A DNA stretch of 64,000 bases from Bacillus cereus ATCC 14579. GTDB lineage: Bacteria > Bacillota > Bacilli > Bacillales > Bacillaceae_G. The position numbers and the translations under genes are program-made. The first letter of the stretch is position 1, and each line of letters begins with the position of its first letter. The notes under the pieces were generated by a model, which ran no database searches, was not told where the DNA came from, and worked only from the letters and a program-made list of their open reading frames with translations. Positions 16,374 to 24,805 of the stretch are shown here, in pieces. The stretch spans positions 4,318,501 through 4,382,500 of the forward strand of contig NC_004722.1 in the NCBI RefSeq assembly GCF_000007825.1, written 5' to 3'.

Positions 16374-17141
16374 TTATTCTTGCCCTACACGTTTCACTTC
16401 TACGTTTTTAATGCGTTCACGTACAACGTGACTTGCCATAATTAAGCCTGCCACAGATGGTACGAATGCATTTGATGAAGGCGGTAATTTCGCTTTACGA
16501 ATTTTTGCATTTTCGTCTGGTACGATTTCTTTACGTACCTCTTCACGAATTACGATTGGGTTTTCGTCAGAGAAGACAACTTTTACACCTTTTTTAATAC
16601 CCTCTTTACGAAGCTTCGTACGAATGACTTTCGCAATTGGATCTGTATGTGTTTTAGAAATGTCCGCAATACGGAAACGAGTTGGATCCATTTTATTCGC
16701 TGCACCCATACTTGAGATAATTTTAATTTTACGACGTAAACATTGTTTAATTAAATGGATTTTGAACGTAATCGTATCAGATGCATCCACTACGAAATCT
16801 AAACCGTGCTTAAAGAACTCTTCATATGTTTCATCTGTATAAAACATTTCAAGTCCAATTACTTCACACTCTGGGTTAATGTCTGCGATACGCTCTTTCA
16901 TTAATTCTACTTTTGAACGTCCTACAGTAGATACTAAAGCGTGAATTTGACGGTTTACGTTTGTAATATCTACAACGTCTTTATCAACTAATACAAGACG
17001 TCCAACGCCAGAACGTGCTAACGCTTCAGCTGCAAAAGAGCCTACGCCGCCAATTCCTAAAATACCGACTGTACTATTTTTTAATATTTCAAGTCCTTCT
17101 TTACCGAAGGCTAATTCATTACGTGAAAATTGATGTAACAT
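16374..17141 (-). CDS. tcdA: tRNA threonylcarbamoyladenosine dehydratase TcdA
   Basis: A 255-aa E1-like (HesA/MoeB/ThiF) enzyme that uses ATP to cyclise t6A37 to ct6A in tRNAs reading ANN codons. The nucleotide-binding motif GIGGVGSFAAEALARSG sits at about residues 29-45, and the acidic end of the following strand (LVLVDKDVVDITNVNRQ) is conserved. DFVVDASDTITFK and SSMGAANKMDPTR are family-specific. GGAGTGTAG precedes the ATG. It lies downstream of aspS, as yrvM/tcdA does in B. subtilis, but is separated from it here by the duplicated repeat at 17290-17585. Confidence 0.92.
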   Translation of the reverse strand: MLHQFSRNELAFGKEGLEILKNSTVGILGIGGVGSFAAEALARSGVGRLVLVDKDVVDITNVNRQIHALVSTVGRSKVELMKERIADINPECEVIGLEMFYTDETYEEFFKHGLDFVVDASDTITFKIHLIKQCLRRKIKIISSMGAANKMDPTRFRIADISKTHTDPIAKVIRTKLRKEGIKKGVKVVFSDENPIVIREEVRKEIVPDENAKIRKAKLPPSSNAFVPSVAGLIMASHVVRERIKNVEVKRVGQE

Positions 17142-17289
17142 TCAGCTCTACACTCCTATTACAAAAATGGTCTACCATGTATTCTAGCGTTTTTCCGACT
17201 ATTTGTATAGAAAAAGTTATAGAATTCCTAAAAATACATATTTCGAGAATGAAAACATAGACCAGAATTTTATTTCTTCCTAAATACAC

Positions 17290-17430
17290 GTTTAAAAAAA
17301 GAGGATTTAGAGAACCGAGCAGATCGAGGCGCTGAAGCCAGGAGGAGCGCAGTGTAGAAATACTACTCGAGCACCGGACTGGCGAAGCAACGATGAGATG
17401 CGACAGTTATCTGAACCAGACTTTTTAAAC
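17290..17430. repeat. Palindrome-bounded interspersed repeat, copy 1
   Basis: A GC-richer element, 141 bases long. It is bounded by the inverted ends GTTTAAAAA and CTTTTTAAAC. Inside lie GCGCT/AGCGC and AGTGT/ATACT hairpins. No ORF or transposase is present. The layout resembles the small bcr-type or MITE-like repeats known in B. cereus-group genomes, but I cannot name its class. Confidence 0.85.
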
Positions 17431-17445
17431 TTCCTTTCAATACAG

Positions 17446-17585
17446 GTTTAAAAAGAAGGATTTAGAGAACCGAGCAGATCGAGGCGCTGAAGCCAGGAGG
17501 AGCGCAGTGTAGAAACACTACTCGAGCACCGGACTGGCGAAGCAACGATGAGATGCGACAGTTATCTAAACCGGACTTTTTAAAC
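17446..17585. repeat. Palindrome-bounded interspersed repeat, copy 2
   Basis: A nearly identical direct copy of the element at 17290, offset by 155 bases. Differences are few: AAATACT becomes AAACACT, and CTGAACCAGAC becomes CTAAACCGGAC. The first change keeps the AGTGT hairpin paired (G-U to G-C). The ends GTTTAAAAAG and CTTTTTAAAC are complementary, and the adjacent GATTTAGAGAAC and GTTATCTAAACC extend the stem. The two copies fill the gene-free stretch between tcdA and aspS. Confidence 0.87.
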
Positions 17586-17593
17586 AACCTCTC

Positions 17594-17632
17594 AAAAAAA
17601 GTCTAGACGGTTATAGTATAACCATCTAGACC
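17594..17632 (-). terminator. Terminator after aspS
   Basis: Minus-strand GTCTAGATGGTTATA/TATAACCGTCTAGAC followed by TTTTTTT, directly after the aspS stop. Confidence 0.9.
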
Positions 17633-17638
17633 CTATTC

Positions 17639-19414
17639 TTACTTCTCTTCTTTCAAGCTTAATTTTAAGTTCAGTTCTTCAAGCTGCGCTTCTGCAACTG
17701 GGCTTGGAGCTTCTGTTAATAAGCAGCTTGCGCTTGCTGTTTTCGGGAATGCAATTGTATCACGAAGGTTCGTACGGCCTGCAAGTAACATAACAAGACG
17801 ATCTAAACCTAATGCGATTCCGCCGTGTGGTGGTGTACCGTATTCGAATGCTTCTAATAAGAATCCGAATTGCTCTTGCGCTTCTTCTTGTGAGAATCCA
17901 AGTGCTTTAAACATTTTTTCTTGTACGTCACGCTCGTAAATACGAAGTGATCCACCACCAAGCTCATAACCGTTTAATACAAGGTCATATGCTTGTGCAC
18001 GTGCTTTTTCTGGTGCTGTTTCTAGTAACTCAACGTCTTCACGGAATGGCATTGTGAATGGGTGGTGAGCTGCGAAGTAACGATCTGCATCTTCATCGTA
18101 CTCAAGTAGTGGCCAATCAGTTACCCATAGGAAGTTAAATTTACTTTCATCAATTAACTCAAGCTCTTTACCTAGACGTAAACGAAGTGCGCCTAAGCTA
18201 TCTGCAACAACGCTCTTCTTATCTGCTACGAATAGTAATAAGTCGCCAGCAGTAGCTTCTAATGTGCTCATTAACACATTTGCATCTTCTTCACCGAAGA
18301 ATTTCGCAATCGGTCCTTTTAGGCCGTCTTCTTCAACTTTAAGCCAAGCTAGACCTTTTGCACCGTATACTTTCACGAATTCAGTTAATGCATCGATGTC
18401 TTTACGAGAATATTTACTTGCAGCACCTTTTGCATTAATTGCTTTTACTTGTCCGCCGCTTTCTACAGCACTTGTAAACACTTTAAAGCCACAATCTGCT
18501 GCAAACTCAGATAAGTCTGTTAGTTCCATTTCAAAGCATGTATCTGGCTTATCAGAACCGTAGCGAGCCATTGCATCAGCATATTTCATACGAGGGAATG
18601 GTGCACTCACTTCTACACCTTTTGCATCCTTCATAACTTTCGTCATCATACGCTCCATCATATCTAAAATTTCATCTTGTGTTAAGAATGAAGCTTCGAT
18701 ATCGATTTGCGTGAATTCTGGTTGACGATCCGCACGTAAATCTTCATCACGGAAACAACGTGCTACTTGATAGTAACGCTCAAATCCGCCGACCATAAGA
18801 AGCTGTTTAAATAACTGTGGTGACTGTGGTAATGCATAGAATTCACCATCATGTACACGACTTGGCACTAAATAGTCACGAGCTCCTTCTGGCGTGCTTT
18901 TCGTTAAAATTGGTGTTTCTACTTCTAAGAACTCTTCTGTATCTAAGAAGTTACGAATTGTTTTTGTTACATCGTGACGCATTTTGAATGTGTTGAACAT
19001 CACAGGGCGACGTAAGTCTAAATAACGATATTTTAAACGCACATCTTCTGATGCATCTGTATCATCAGCAATGATAATTGGCGTTGTTTTCGCTGCATTT
19101 AGTACATTTACTTTTGTTGCTTGTACTTCAATACGACCAGTTGCCATATTGTCATTAATTGCGCCTTCACCACGTTCAACAACTGTACCTTCTACGTGTA
19201 ATACGTATTCGCTACGAATTGTTTCTGCTACTTCTAACGCTTCTTTTGATGTTTCTGGGTTAAATACAACTTGTACGATACCTGTACGGTCACGTAAATC
19301 GATAAAGATTAATCCACCTAAGTCACGGCGTTTTTGTACCCAACCTTTTAATTGAACTGTTTGTCCAACAGCTTCTACTGTTACTTTTCCACATGCATGT
19401 GTTCTTTCAGCCAC
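17639..19414 (-). CDS. aspS: Aspartyl-tRNA synthetase
   Basis: A 591-aa class IIb synthetase. The N-terminal OB-fold anticodon domain (QLKGWVQKRRDLGGLIFIDL) is followed by motif 2 (RCFRDEDLRADRQPEFTQID), the bacterial GAD insertion domain (about residues 290-420), and motif 3 GGIALGLDRLVMLLA. Full length for bacterial AspRS. The start is GTG at 19414 with AGGGGGAA upstream. It is the second gene after the T-box, 12 bases downstream of hisS, so both synthetases share one leader. Confidence 0.97.
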   Translation of the reverse strand: MAERTHACGKVTVEAVGQTVQLKGWVQKRRDLGGLIFIDLRDRTGIVQVVFNPETSKEALEVAETIRSEYVLHVEGTVVERGEGAINDNMATGRIEVQATKVNVLNAAKTTPIIIADDTDASEDVRLKYRYLDLRRPVMFNTFKMRHDVTKTIRNFLDTEEFLEVETPILTKSTPEGARDYLVPSRVHDGEFYALPQSPQLFKQLLMVGGFERYYQVARCFRDEDLRADRQPEFTQIDIEASFLTQDEILDMMERMMTKVMKDAKGVEVSAPFPRMKYADAMARYGSDKPDTCFEMELTDLSEFAADCGFKVFTSAVESGGQVKAINAKGAASKYSRKDIDALTEFVKVYGAKGLAWLKVEEDGLKGPIAKFFGEEDANVLMSTLEATAGDLLLFVADKKSVVADSLGALRLRLGKELELIDESKFNFLWVTDWPLLEYDEDADRYFAAHHPFTMPFREDVELLETAPEKARAQAYDLVLNGYELGGGSLRIYERDVQEKMFKALGFSQEEAQEQFGFLLEAFEYGTPPHGGIALGLDRLVMLLAGRTNLRDTIAFPKTASASCLLTEAPSPVAEAQLEELNLKLSLKEEK

Positions 19415-19426
19415 TGTAAGTTCCCC

Positions 19427-20698
19427 CTATATTAATTTCTCTGCTACGTATGAAGCAAATACATCTAACGCTACTTCTTCTTGTTCACCTGTTGCCATAT
19501 CTTTTAAGTTAATGATGCCTTTATCTAGCTCATCTTCTCCTAATACAGCTACAAATTTCGCCTTTAGACGATCTGCTGATTTAAATTGTGCTTTCATTTT
19601 GCGATCTAAATAATCTTTTTCAACTGACAATCCAGCTTTACGAAGATCGAACGCAACTTTTGCAGCATGGTCTTTCGCTTTTTCGCCAAGCGCTACAACG
19701 TAACAATCAATGCTATGTTCAAGTGGTAATTCAATGTTTTCAGCTTTTAGCGCCATAATTAAACGTTCAATACTCATTGCAAAACCGATACCTGGCATTT
19801 CTGGTCCACCGATTTCTTGTACAAGTCCGTTATAACGGCCACCACCGCTTAATGTAGTGATCGCACCGAAACCTTCTGCCTCACTCATAATTTCAAAAAC
19901 AGTGTGTTGATAGTAGTCTAAACCACGCACTAAGTTCGGATCTTTTTCAAATGGAACATCCATCATCGTTAATAGTTCTTGAACTTTGTCATAGTATACT
20001 GCTGAATCTTCGTTTAAGTATTCTGTAATAGATGGTGCTGTTCCCATTAATTCATGGTTACGGTCTTTCTTACAGTCTAAAATTCGAAGTGGGTTCTTTT
20101 CTAAGCGAGATTGACAGTCAGAACAGAATTCGCCGATACGTGGCTCAAAGTGTGCGATTAATGCATCACGGTGTGCTTGACGGCTCGCTGCGTCACCTAA
20201 ACTGTTTAATACAACTTTAATATTTTTTAAGCCCATGCCGCGGTAAAATTCAACAGCAAGTGCAATTACTTCTGCATCAATTGCAGGGTCATTACTGCCG
20301 ATTGCTTCGATACCGAATTGTACGAATTGACGATAGCGACCTGCTTGTGGTCTTTCATAACGGAACATTTGACCGATATAGTATAATTTCGTTGGTTGTG
20401 TCGCATCACCAAACATTTTATTTTCAACGTAAGAACGTACAACAGGTGCAGTACCTTCTGGACGTAATGTTAAGCTACGCTCTCCACGATCTTGGAATGA
20501 GTACATTTCTTTTTGTACGATATCTGTCGTATCACCAACACCGCGTAAAAATAGCTCAGTGTGTTCAAAAATTGGTGTACGAATTTCTTTATAATTGTAA
20601 CGACGGCAAATTTCGCGTGCTTGCCCTTCGATATACTGCCATAACTCAACAGTGCCTGGAAGAATATCTTGCGTTCCGCGTGGGATTTGAATAGACAT
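19427..20698 (-). CDS. hisS: Histidyl-tRNA synthetase
   Basis: A 423-aa class II synthetase. Motif 1 lies near RTPIFEHTELF. Motif 2 is MFRYERPQAGRYRQFVQFG. The HisRS-specific motifs GLDYYQHTVFE (HisA) and GGRYNGLVQEIGG are clear, and the C-terminal anticodon-binding alpha/beta domain ends the protein. AGGAGG precedes the ATG. It is the first gene of the hisS-aspS operon controlled by the upstream T-box. Confidence 0.97.
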   Translation of the reverse strand: MSIQIPRGTQDILPGTVELWQYIEGQAREICRRYNYKEIRTPIFEHTELFLRGVGDTTDIVQKEMYSFQDRGERSLTLRPEGTAPVVRSYVENKMFGDATQPTKLYYIGQMFRYERPQAGRYRQFVQFGIEAIGSNDPAIDAEVIALAVEFYRGMGLKNIKVVLNSLGDAASRQAHRDALIAHFEPRIGEFCSDCQSRLEKNPLRILDCKKDRNHELMGTAPSITEYLNEDSAVYYDKVQELLTMMDVPFEKDPNLVRGLDYYQHTVFEIMSEAEGFGAITTLSGGGRYNGLVQEIGGPEMPGIGFAMSIERLIMALKAENIELPLEHSIDCYVVALGEKAKDHAAKVAFDLRKAGLSVEKDYLDRKMKAQFKSADRLKAKFVAVLGEDELDKGIINLKDMATGEQEEVALDVFASYVAEKLI

Positions 20699-20737
20699 AT
20701 TCAGTTCCTCCTCAAATTGTTTTAATCTTAATAAAAA

Positions 20738-21013
20738 TAAAAAAACTCCCGCCTCTACTGTTTAAACAGTAGGGACGAGAGTATTATACCCGTGGTGCCA
20801 CCCTAATTGAAGCACGTATGCTTCCACTTTTTTAATAACGCTTAAATATGCGTTCATCCCTACTAAGCATATATGCCGTTCAAGTTGAAACCTCTAGAGT
20901 GTCATTCAATCAGTCATCATGCAGAAATGTTTTCAGCCTAAGACATTCCTTCTCTTTCCATGTGTGTCTCATTTACTCTTCTCTATCAACGGTTATATTC
21001 ATATGTAAATATA
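20738..21013 (-). promoter_or_regulatory. T-box riboswitch leader of hisS-aspS
   Basis: The T-box sequence AGGGTGGCACCACGGG reads on the minus strand at 20804-20789. It is followed by a long terminator stem (CTCTCGTCCCTACTG/CAGTAGAGGCGGGAG) and T7. Stem I lies upstream with an AGAGAAGG motif. Its 3' side carries TGACACTC at about 20904-20897. GAC (Asp) and CAC (His) overlap there, either of which could be the specifier, matching the two encoded synthetases. Specifier choice is inference. Confidence 0.93.
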
Positions 21014-21018
21014 AAATT

Positions 21019-21047
21019 ACTATACGTTTGTTAAGTAGGATTGTCAA
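21019..21047 (-). promoter_or_regulatory. Sigma-A promoter for hisS-aspS
   Basis: Minus-strand TTGACA (21047-21042), a 17-base spacer, then TATAGT (21024-21019). This is a near-consensus promoter just before T-box stem I and starts only six bases after the stop of the small HTH gene. Confidence 0.88.
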
Positions 21048-21052
21048 GTGCT

Positions 21053-21229
21053 CTAAGAACGTTCAATCTGCTTCTTTAAACGCTTTACATCTTGAAGAGA
21101 AATCCCAAACTCCGAAGCAAGCTCCATTGAAGTATTGTTTTGCTCTTTTGAAATAAAATCATGAAAATTCACGTTAAACAGTTGATTTGCACCATTTGTA
21201 ACAGAATGCCCTTTTTCATTCATACGCAT
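21053..21229 (-). CDS. Small helix-turn-helix protein, unknown function
   Basis: A 58-aa basic protein. Its C-terminal half (SMELASEFGISLQDVKRLKK) has the spacing of a helix-turn-helix, like sigma-factor region 4 or small XRE-type proteins. The N-terminus MRMNEKGHSVTNGANQLFN is not recognised. GAGGG lies 8 bases before the ATG at 21229. It is transcribed toward hisS and stops just before the hisS promoter. DNA binding is inferred from the pattern only. Confidence 0.65.
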   Translation of the reverse strand: MRMNEKGHSVTNGANQLFNVNFHDFISKEQNNTSMELASEFGISLQDVKRLKKQIERS

Positions 21230-21354
21230 ACGTATATCCCTCACATTCAATATGGATGTTTTACTTTTTATTGTTCCATATTGATGAGAGAGTTATACAT
21301 AACCGAAACTGCTATTGATTCCAAATAAATGAACAAAACATACAACAATGTATA

Positions 21355-21388
21355 AAAAAGAGAGGATTATATAACCCTCTCTTTTTTA
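21355..21388 (-). terminator. Terminator after dtd
   Basis: AAAAAAGAGAGG...CCTCTCTTTTTT hairpin immediately after the dtd stop; flanking A and T runs on both strands. Confidence 0.8.
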
Positions 21389-21394
21389 TGAACA

Positions 21395-21835
21395 CTATTT
21401 ACTTTCTACAATTAAGGTCACCGGACCATCATTGATTAAAGAAACGTCCATCATTGCTCCAAACTTCCCTGTTTCCACATGTAATCCTTGTTTACGAACT
21501 TCTTCATTAAAGAAATCGTATAAACGCTCTGCATAATCAGGTTTCGCAGCATCCATAAAGTTTGGACGTCTGCCCTTGCGGCAATCTCCGTATAATGTGA
21601 ATTGCGAAATAGATAGAACTTGTCCTTCTACATCAAGTACAGAATGATTCATCTTTCCGCTCTCATCTTCAAAAATACGTAAGTTTGCAATTTTTTCCGC
21701 AATGTAAGTTGCATCTTTTTCTGTATCTTCGTGCGTAATGCCAACTAGTAATGTTAAACCGAACGGAATTTGTCCTACGATCTCACCGTCTACTGTGACA
21801 GACGCTTTCTTTGATCGTTGTAAAACAACTCTCAT
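21395..21835 (-). CDS. dtd: D-aminoacyl-tRNA deacylase
   Basis: A 146-aa Dtd enzyme that hydrolyses D-amino acids (and glycine from tRNA-Ala) off mischarged tRNAs. The family motifs are visible: LSISQFTLYGDCRKGRRPNF (SQFTL active-site loop, about residues 75-95) and the C-terminal NDGPVTLIVES (the GP motif). Normal length. GGGAGTG precedes the ATG. It lies 16 bases after rel, and both likely share a transcript. Confidence 0.95.
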   Translation of the reverse strand: MRVVLQRSKKASVTVDGEIVGQIPFGLTLLVGITHEDTEKDATYIAEKIANLRIFEDESGKMNHSVLDVEGQVLSISQFTLYGDCRKGRRPNFMDAAKPDYAERLYDFFNEEVRKQGLHVETGKFGAMMDVSLINDGPVTLIVESK

Positions 21836-21851
21836 CTTTCTACACTCCCTA

Positions 21852-24035
21852 TTAATGCATCATGCGTCGTACTGCATAAATTTCTGGAACGCGTTTAATG
21901 CGTTCTACTACTTTTTTCAAGTGTTGTAAGTTACGAATCGAGATTGACATATTAATTGTTGCCATCTTATTACGGTCACTTCTACCAGAAACAGCTGAAA
22001 TGTATGTTTTCGTCTCTGTAACAGCTTGCAGTACTTCATTTAATAAACCGCGGCGATCGTAACCTGAAATTTCAATATCAACGTTATACTCAATTTCTTT
22101 TTCAGGGCTACCTTCCCACTCTACCTCTAATAATCGTTCTACAGCTTCTTCTGTATGAACATTTACACAATCACGGCGGTGAATTGATACACCTCGGCCT
22201 TTCGTAATATACCCAACGATATCATCACCCGGAACTGGGTTACAGCATTTCGATAAACGGATTAATAAATTATCAGCACCGCTTACCTTTACACCAGAAT
22301 CCCATTTTCGAATTTTCATCGGTTTACGGACTTCTTTAACTTCAACAATTTCTTCTTCTTCGCGTTGTTTGCGGAACTTGTCCGTTAGTCGCGTAACAAT
22401 TTGCGAAGCTGTAATTCCGCTATATCCAACTGCTGCAAACATATCTTCTTCATTTGCAAAGTTAAATTTCTCAGCGACGCGTTTTAAGTTATCCGGCGCC
22501 AATACTTCTTTCATCTCATACTCTAGACCACGTACTTCCTTTTCAACAAGTTCACGGCCTTTTTCAATATTTTCGTCTCTACGTTGTTTCTTAAAGAATT
22601 GACGAATTTTATTTTTCGCATGAGATGTTTGAGCAAGTTTTACCCAATCCTGGCTTGGGCCATATGAATGTTTCGACGTTAAAATTTCAATGATGTCGCC
22701 TGTTTTTAATTTATAATCCAGCGTCACCATTTTCCCGTTTACTTTTGCACCAATTGTTTTATTCCCAATTTCCGAATGGACACGATACGCGAAATCAATC
22801 GGAACAGATCCAAGTGGTAATTCCATTACATCGCCTTTCGGTGTAAAGACGAATACCATGTCAGAGAATAAATCAATTTTTAATGACTCCATAAATTCTT
22901 CTGCATTAGAAGCTTCATTTTGCCATTCTAATATTTGACGGAACCATGTGAGTTTCTTCTCTAATGTACCTGTTGTTTCTGCTGTTTTTCCTTCTTTGTA
23001 TGCCCAGTGTGCCGCGATCCCGAATTCTGCAATTTCGTGCATTTCTTTCGTACGAATTTGCACTTCAAGTGGATCACCTTTCGGTCCAATTACAGTCGTA
23101 TGAAGAGATTGATATAGATTTGCTTTTGGCATTGCAATATAATCTTTAAAACGACCTGGCATCGGCTTCCAGCACGTATGAATAATTCCAAGCACAGCAT
23201 AACAATCTTTAATACTATTTACAACGACACGTACAGCTAATAAATCGTAAATTTCATTGAACTGCTTATTTTGCAGTGCCATTTTACGATAAATACTGTA
23301 AATATGTTTCGGTCTTCCAGAAATCTCAGGTTGAATTGCAACTTCTTTTAATTTCTCACGAATACCAGTCATTACTTCGTCTAAATATTCTTCACGTTCT
23401 GCACGTTTACGCTTCATTAAATTTACAATACGATAATATTGTTGTGGATTTAAATAGCGAAGTGACGTATCCTCTAGCTCCCATTTAATAGTACTAATTC
23501 CGAGTCTATGTGCCAAAGGTGCAAAGATTTCTAACGTTTCATTCGCTATGCGACGCTGCTTCTCTTGAGGCAAATGTTTCAATGTACGCATGTTATGAAG
23601 ACGATCAGCTAGTTTAATTAAAATAACTCGAATATCTTGAGCCATTGCAATAAACATTTTGCGATGGTTTTCTGCTTGTTGTTGTTCGTGAGATTTATAT
23701 TTGATCTTCCCAAGCTTTGTAACGCCATCAACAAGCATAGCAATTTCTTTGTTAAATTCCCGTTCAATATCTTCTAACGTAATCTCTGTATCTTCCACTA
23801 CATCATGTAAGAAACCTGCTGATACCGTAGCTGGATCCATGTGTAAATCAACTAAAATACCTGCAACTTGAATCGGATGAATAATATACGGTTCACCCGA
23901 TTTTCTATATTGTTCGCTATGCGCATCACGTGCATATTCATAGGCACGTGCCACTAGCTCAATATCTTCATCCGCTAAATATTGACTTGCTTTCTCGAGT
24001 ACCTGTTCAGCTGTTAGTACCTGCTCATTTGCCAT
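21852..24035 (-). CDS. rel: Bifunctional (p)ppGpp synthetase/hydrolase Rel
   Basis: A 727-aa RSH enzyme controlling the stringent response. The N-terminal HD hydrolase is intact (GFLHDVVEDT and KLADRLHNMRTL), so it can degrade as well as make (p)ppGpp. The synthetase domain has RFKDYIAMPKANLYQSLHTT (about residues 300-320). TGS (about 390-450, VFTPKGDVMELP), a zinc-finger region (CCNPVPGDDIVGYITKGRG) and a C-terminal ACT domain follow. AAAGGTGATTCG precedes the ATG. It has its own promoter upstream (24098-24126), with apt terminated before it. Confidence 0.96.
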   Translation of the reverse strand: MANEQVLTAEQVLEKASQYLADEDIELVARAYEYARDAHSEQYRKSGEPYIIHPIQVAGILVDLHMDPATVSAGFLHDVVEDTEITLEDIEREFNKEIAMLVDGVTKLGKIKYKSHEQQQAENHRKMFIAMAQDIRVILIKLADRLHNMRTLKHLPQEKQRRIANETLEIFAPLAHRLGISTIKWELEDTSLRYLNPQQYYRIVNLMKRKRAEREEYLDEVMTGIREKLKEVAIQPEISGRPKHIYSIYRKMALQNKQFNEIYDLLAVRVVVNSIKDCYAVLGIIHTCWKPMPGRFKDYIAMPKANLYQSLHTTVIGPKGDPLEVQIRTKEMHEIAEFGIAAHWAYKEGKTAETTGTLEKKLTWFRQILEWQNEASNAEEFMESLKIDLFSDMVFVFTPKGDVMELPLGSVPIDFAYRVHSEIGNKTIGAKVNGKMVTLDYKLKTGDIIEILTSKHSYGPSQDWVKLAQTSHAKNKIRQFFKKQRRDENIEKGRELVEKEVRGLEYEMKEVLAPDNLKRVAEKFNFANEEDMFAAVGYSGITASQIVTRLTDKFRKQREEEEIVEVKEVRKPMKIRKWDSGVKVSGADNLLIRLSKCCNPVPGDDIVGYITKGRGVSIHRRDCVNVHTEEAVERLLEVEWEGSPEKEIEYNVDIEISGYDRRGLLNEVLQAVTETKTYISAVSGRSDRNKMATINMSISIRNLQHLKKVVERIKRVPEIYAVRRMMH

Positions 24036-24097
24036 CGAATCACCTTTTATTGAAAATTGACTTTATCTTTATTTAATAGAATAAATTATATTCTATC

Positions 24098-24126
24098 ATT
24101 ATAACCCAATGATTGTGAATTGTGAA
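24098..24126 (-). promoter_or_regulatory. Sigma-A promoter for rel
   Basis: Minus-strand TTCACA (24126-24121), 17-base spacer, TATAAT (24103-24098), about 60 bases before the rel start codon. Confidence 0.75.
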
Positions 24127-24177
24127 AAGGAAAAGATTTTACTGACATTTCACCATAATTTTTTGTTCAATTATACA

Positions 24178-24218
24178 AAAGTACCCGCTCCTCTCCAAGA
24201 GATTCACGGGTACTTTTT
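24178..24218 (-). terminator. Terminator after apt
   Basis: AAAAGTACCCG...CGGGTACTTTT stem with an 18-base interior carrying a smaller hairpin (TCTCTTGGAGAG), between apt and the rel promoter. Confidence 0.8.
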
Positions 24219-24245
24219 ATCACCGTAGTTTTACCTATATAGTGA

Positions 24246-24758
24246 TTAGTATTTTTCTAATACTAATACATCGTAACCATCTAACATTTTACGACCATCT
24301 AAGTAAGTAAGTTCTACTAAGAATGCAATTCCTGCTACAACTCCGCCTAGCTCTTCAACTAACTTAATTGTCGCTTCGATTGTTCCACCTGTAGCTAATA
24401 GATCATCTGTAATTAATACGCGTTGACCTGGCTTAATTGCATCTTTATGGATCGTTAAAACGTCTTTACCATATTCTTTACCGTAGTCAACTGTAATTAC
24501 TTCACGTGGTAATTTTCCTAATTTACGAACTGGCGCAAATCCTACTTCTAACGCATAAGAAACTGGGCAACCGATAATGAAACCACGAGCTTCTGGTCCT
24601 ACTACAACATCGATATCTCTTTCTTTTGCGTACTCAACGATTGCGTCTGTTGCTGCTTTGTATGCTTTACCGTCATTCATTAAAGGTGTAATGTCTTTAA
24701 ACACAATACCTTCTTTCGGATAATCCGGTACAATTGCGATATGTTGCTTGAAATCCAT
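24246..24758 (-). CDS. apt: Adenine phosphoribosyltransferase
   Basis: A 170-aa purine salvage enzyme converting adenine and PRPP to AMP. The PRPP-binding motif VLITDDLLATGGTI sits at about residues 117-130; the N-terminal VPDYPKEGIVFKDITPL and VVGPEARGFI are characteristic. AGGAGG precedes the ATG. It lies 47 bases after recJ with no terminator between, so the two are probably co-transcribed, the order seen in B. subtilis. Confidence 0.97.
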   Translation of the reverse strand: MDFKQHIAIVPDYPKEGIVFKDITPLMNDGKAYKAATDAIVEYAKERDIDVVVGPEARGFIIGCPVSYALEVGFAPVRKLGKLPREVITVDYGKEYGKDVLTIHKDAIKPGQRVLITDDLLATGGTIEATIKLVEELGGVVAGIAFLVELTYLDGRKMLDGYDVLVLEKY

Positions 24759-24805
24759 ATTTCTGAATCCTCCTCAGATCTAAAAGGTTTGTAAATACAA
24801 ATCCT

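Noticed and set aside
17290..17585. Paired repeats considered as an insertion sequence with a transposase
   Set aside because: Each unit is only about 140 bases and has no transposase ORF in any frame.
20260..20694. 144-aa ORF antisense to hisS
   Set aside because: Shadow of the hisS frame with cysteine/leucine-rich low complexity and no start signals.
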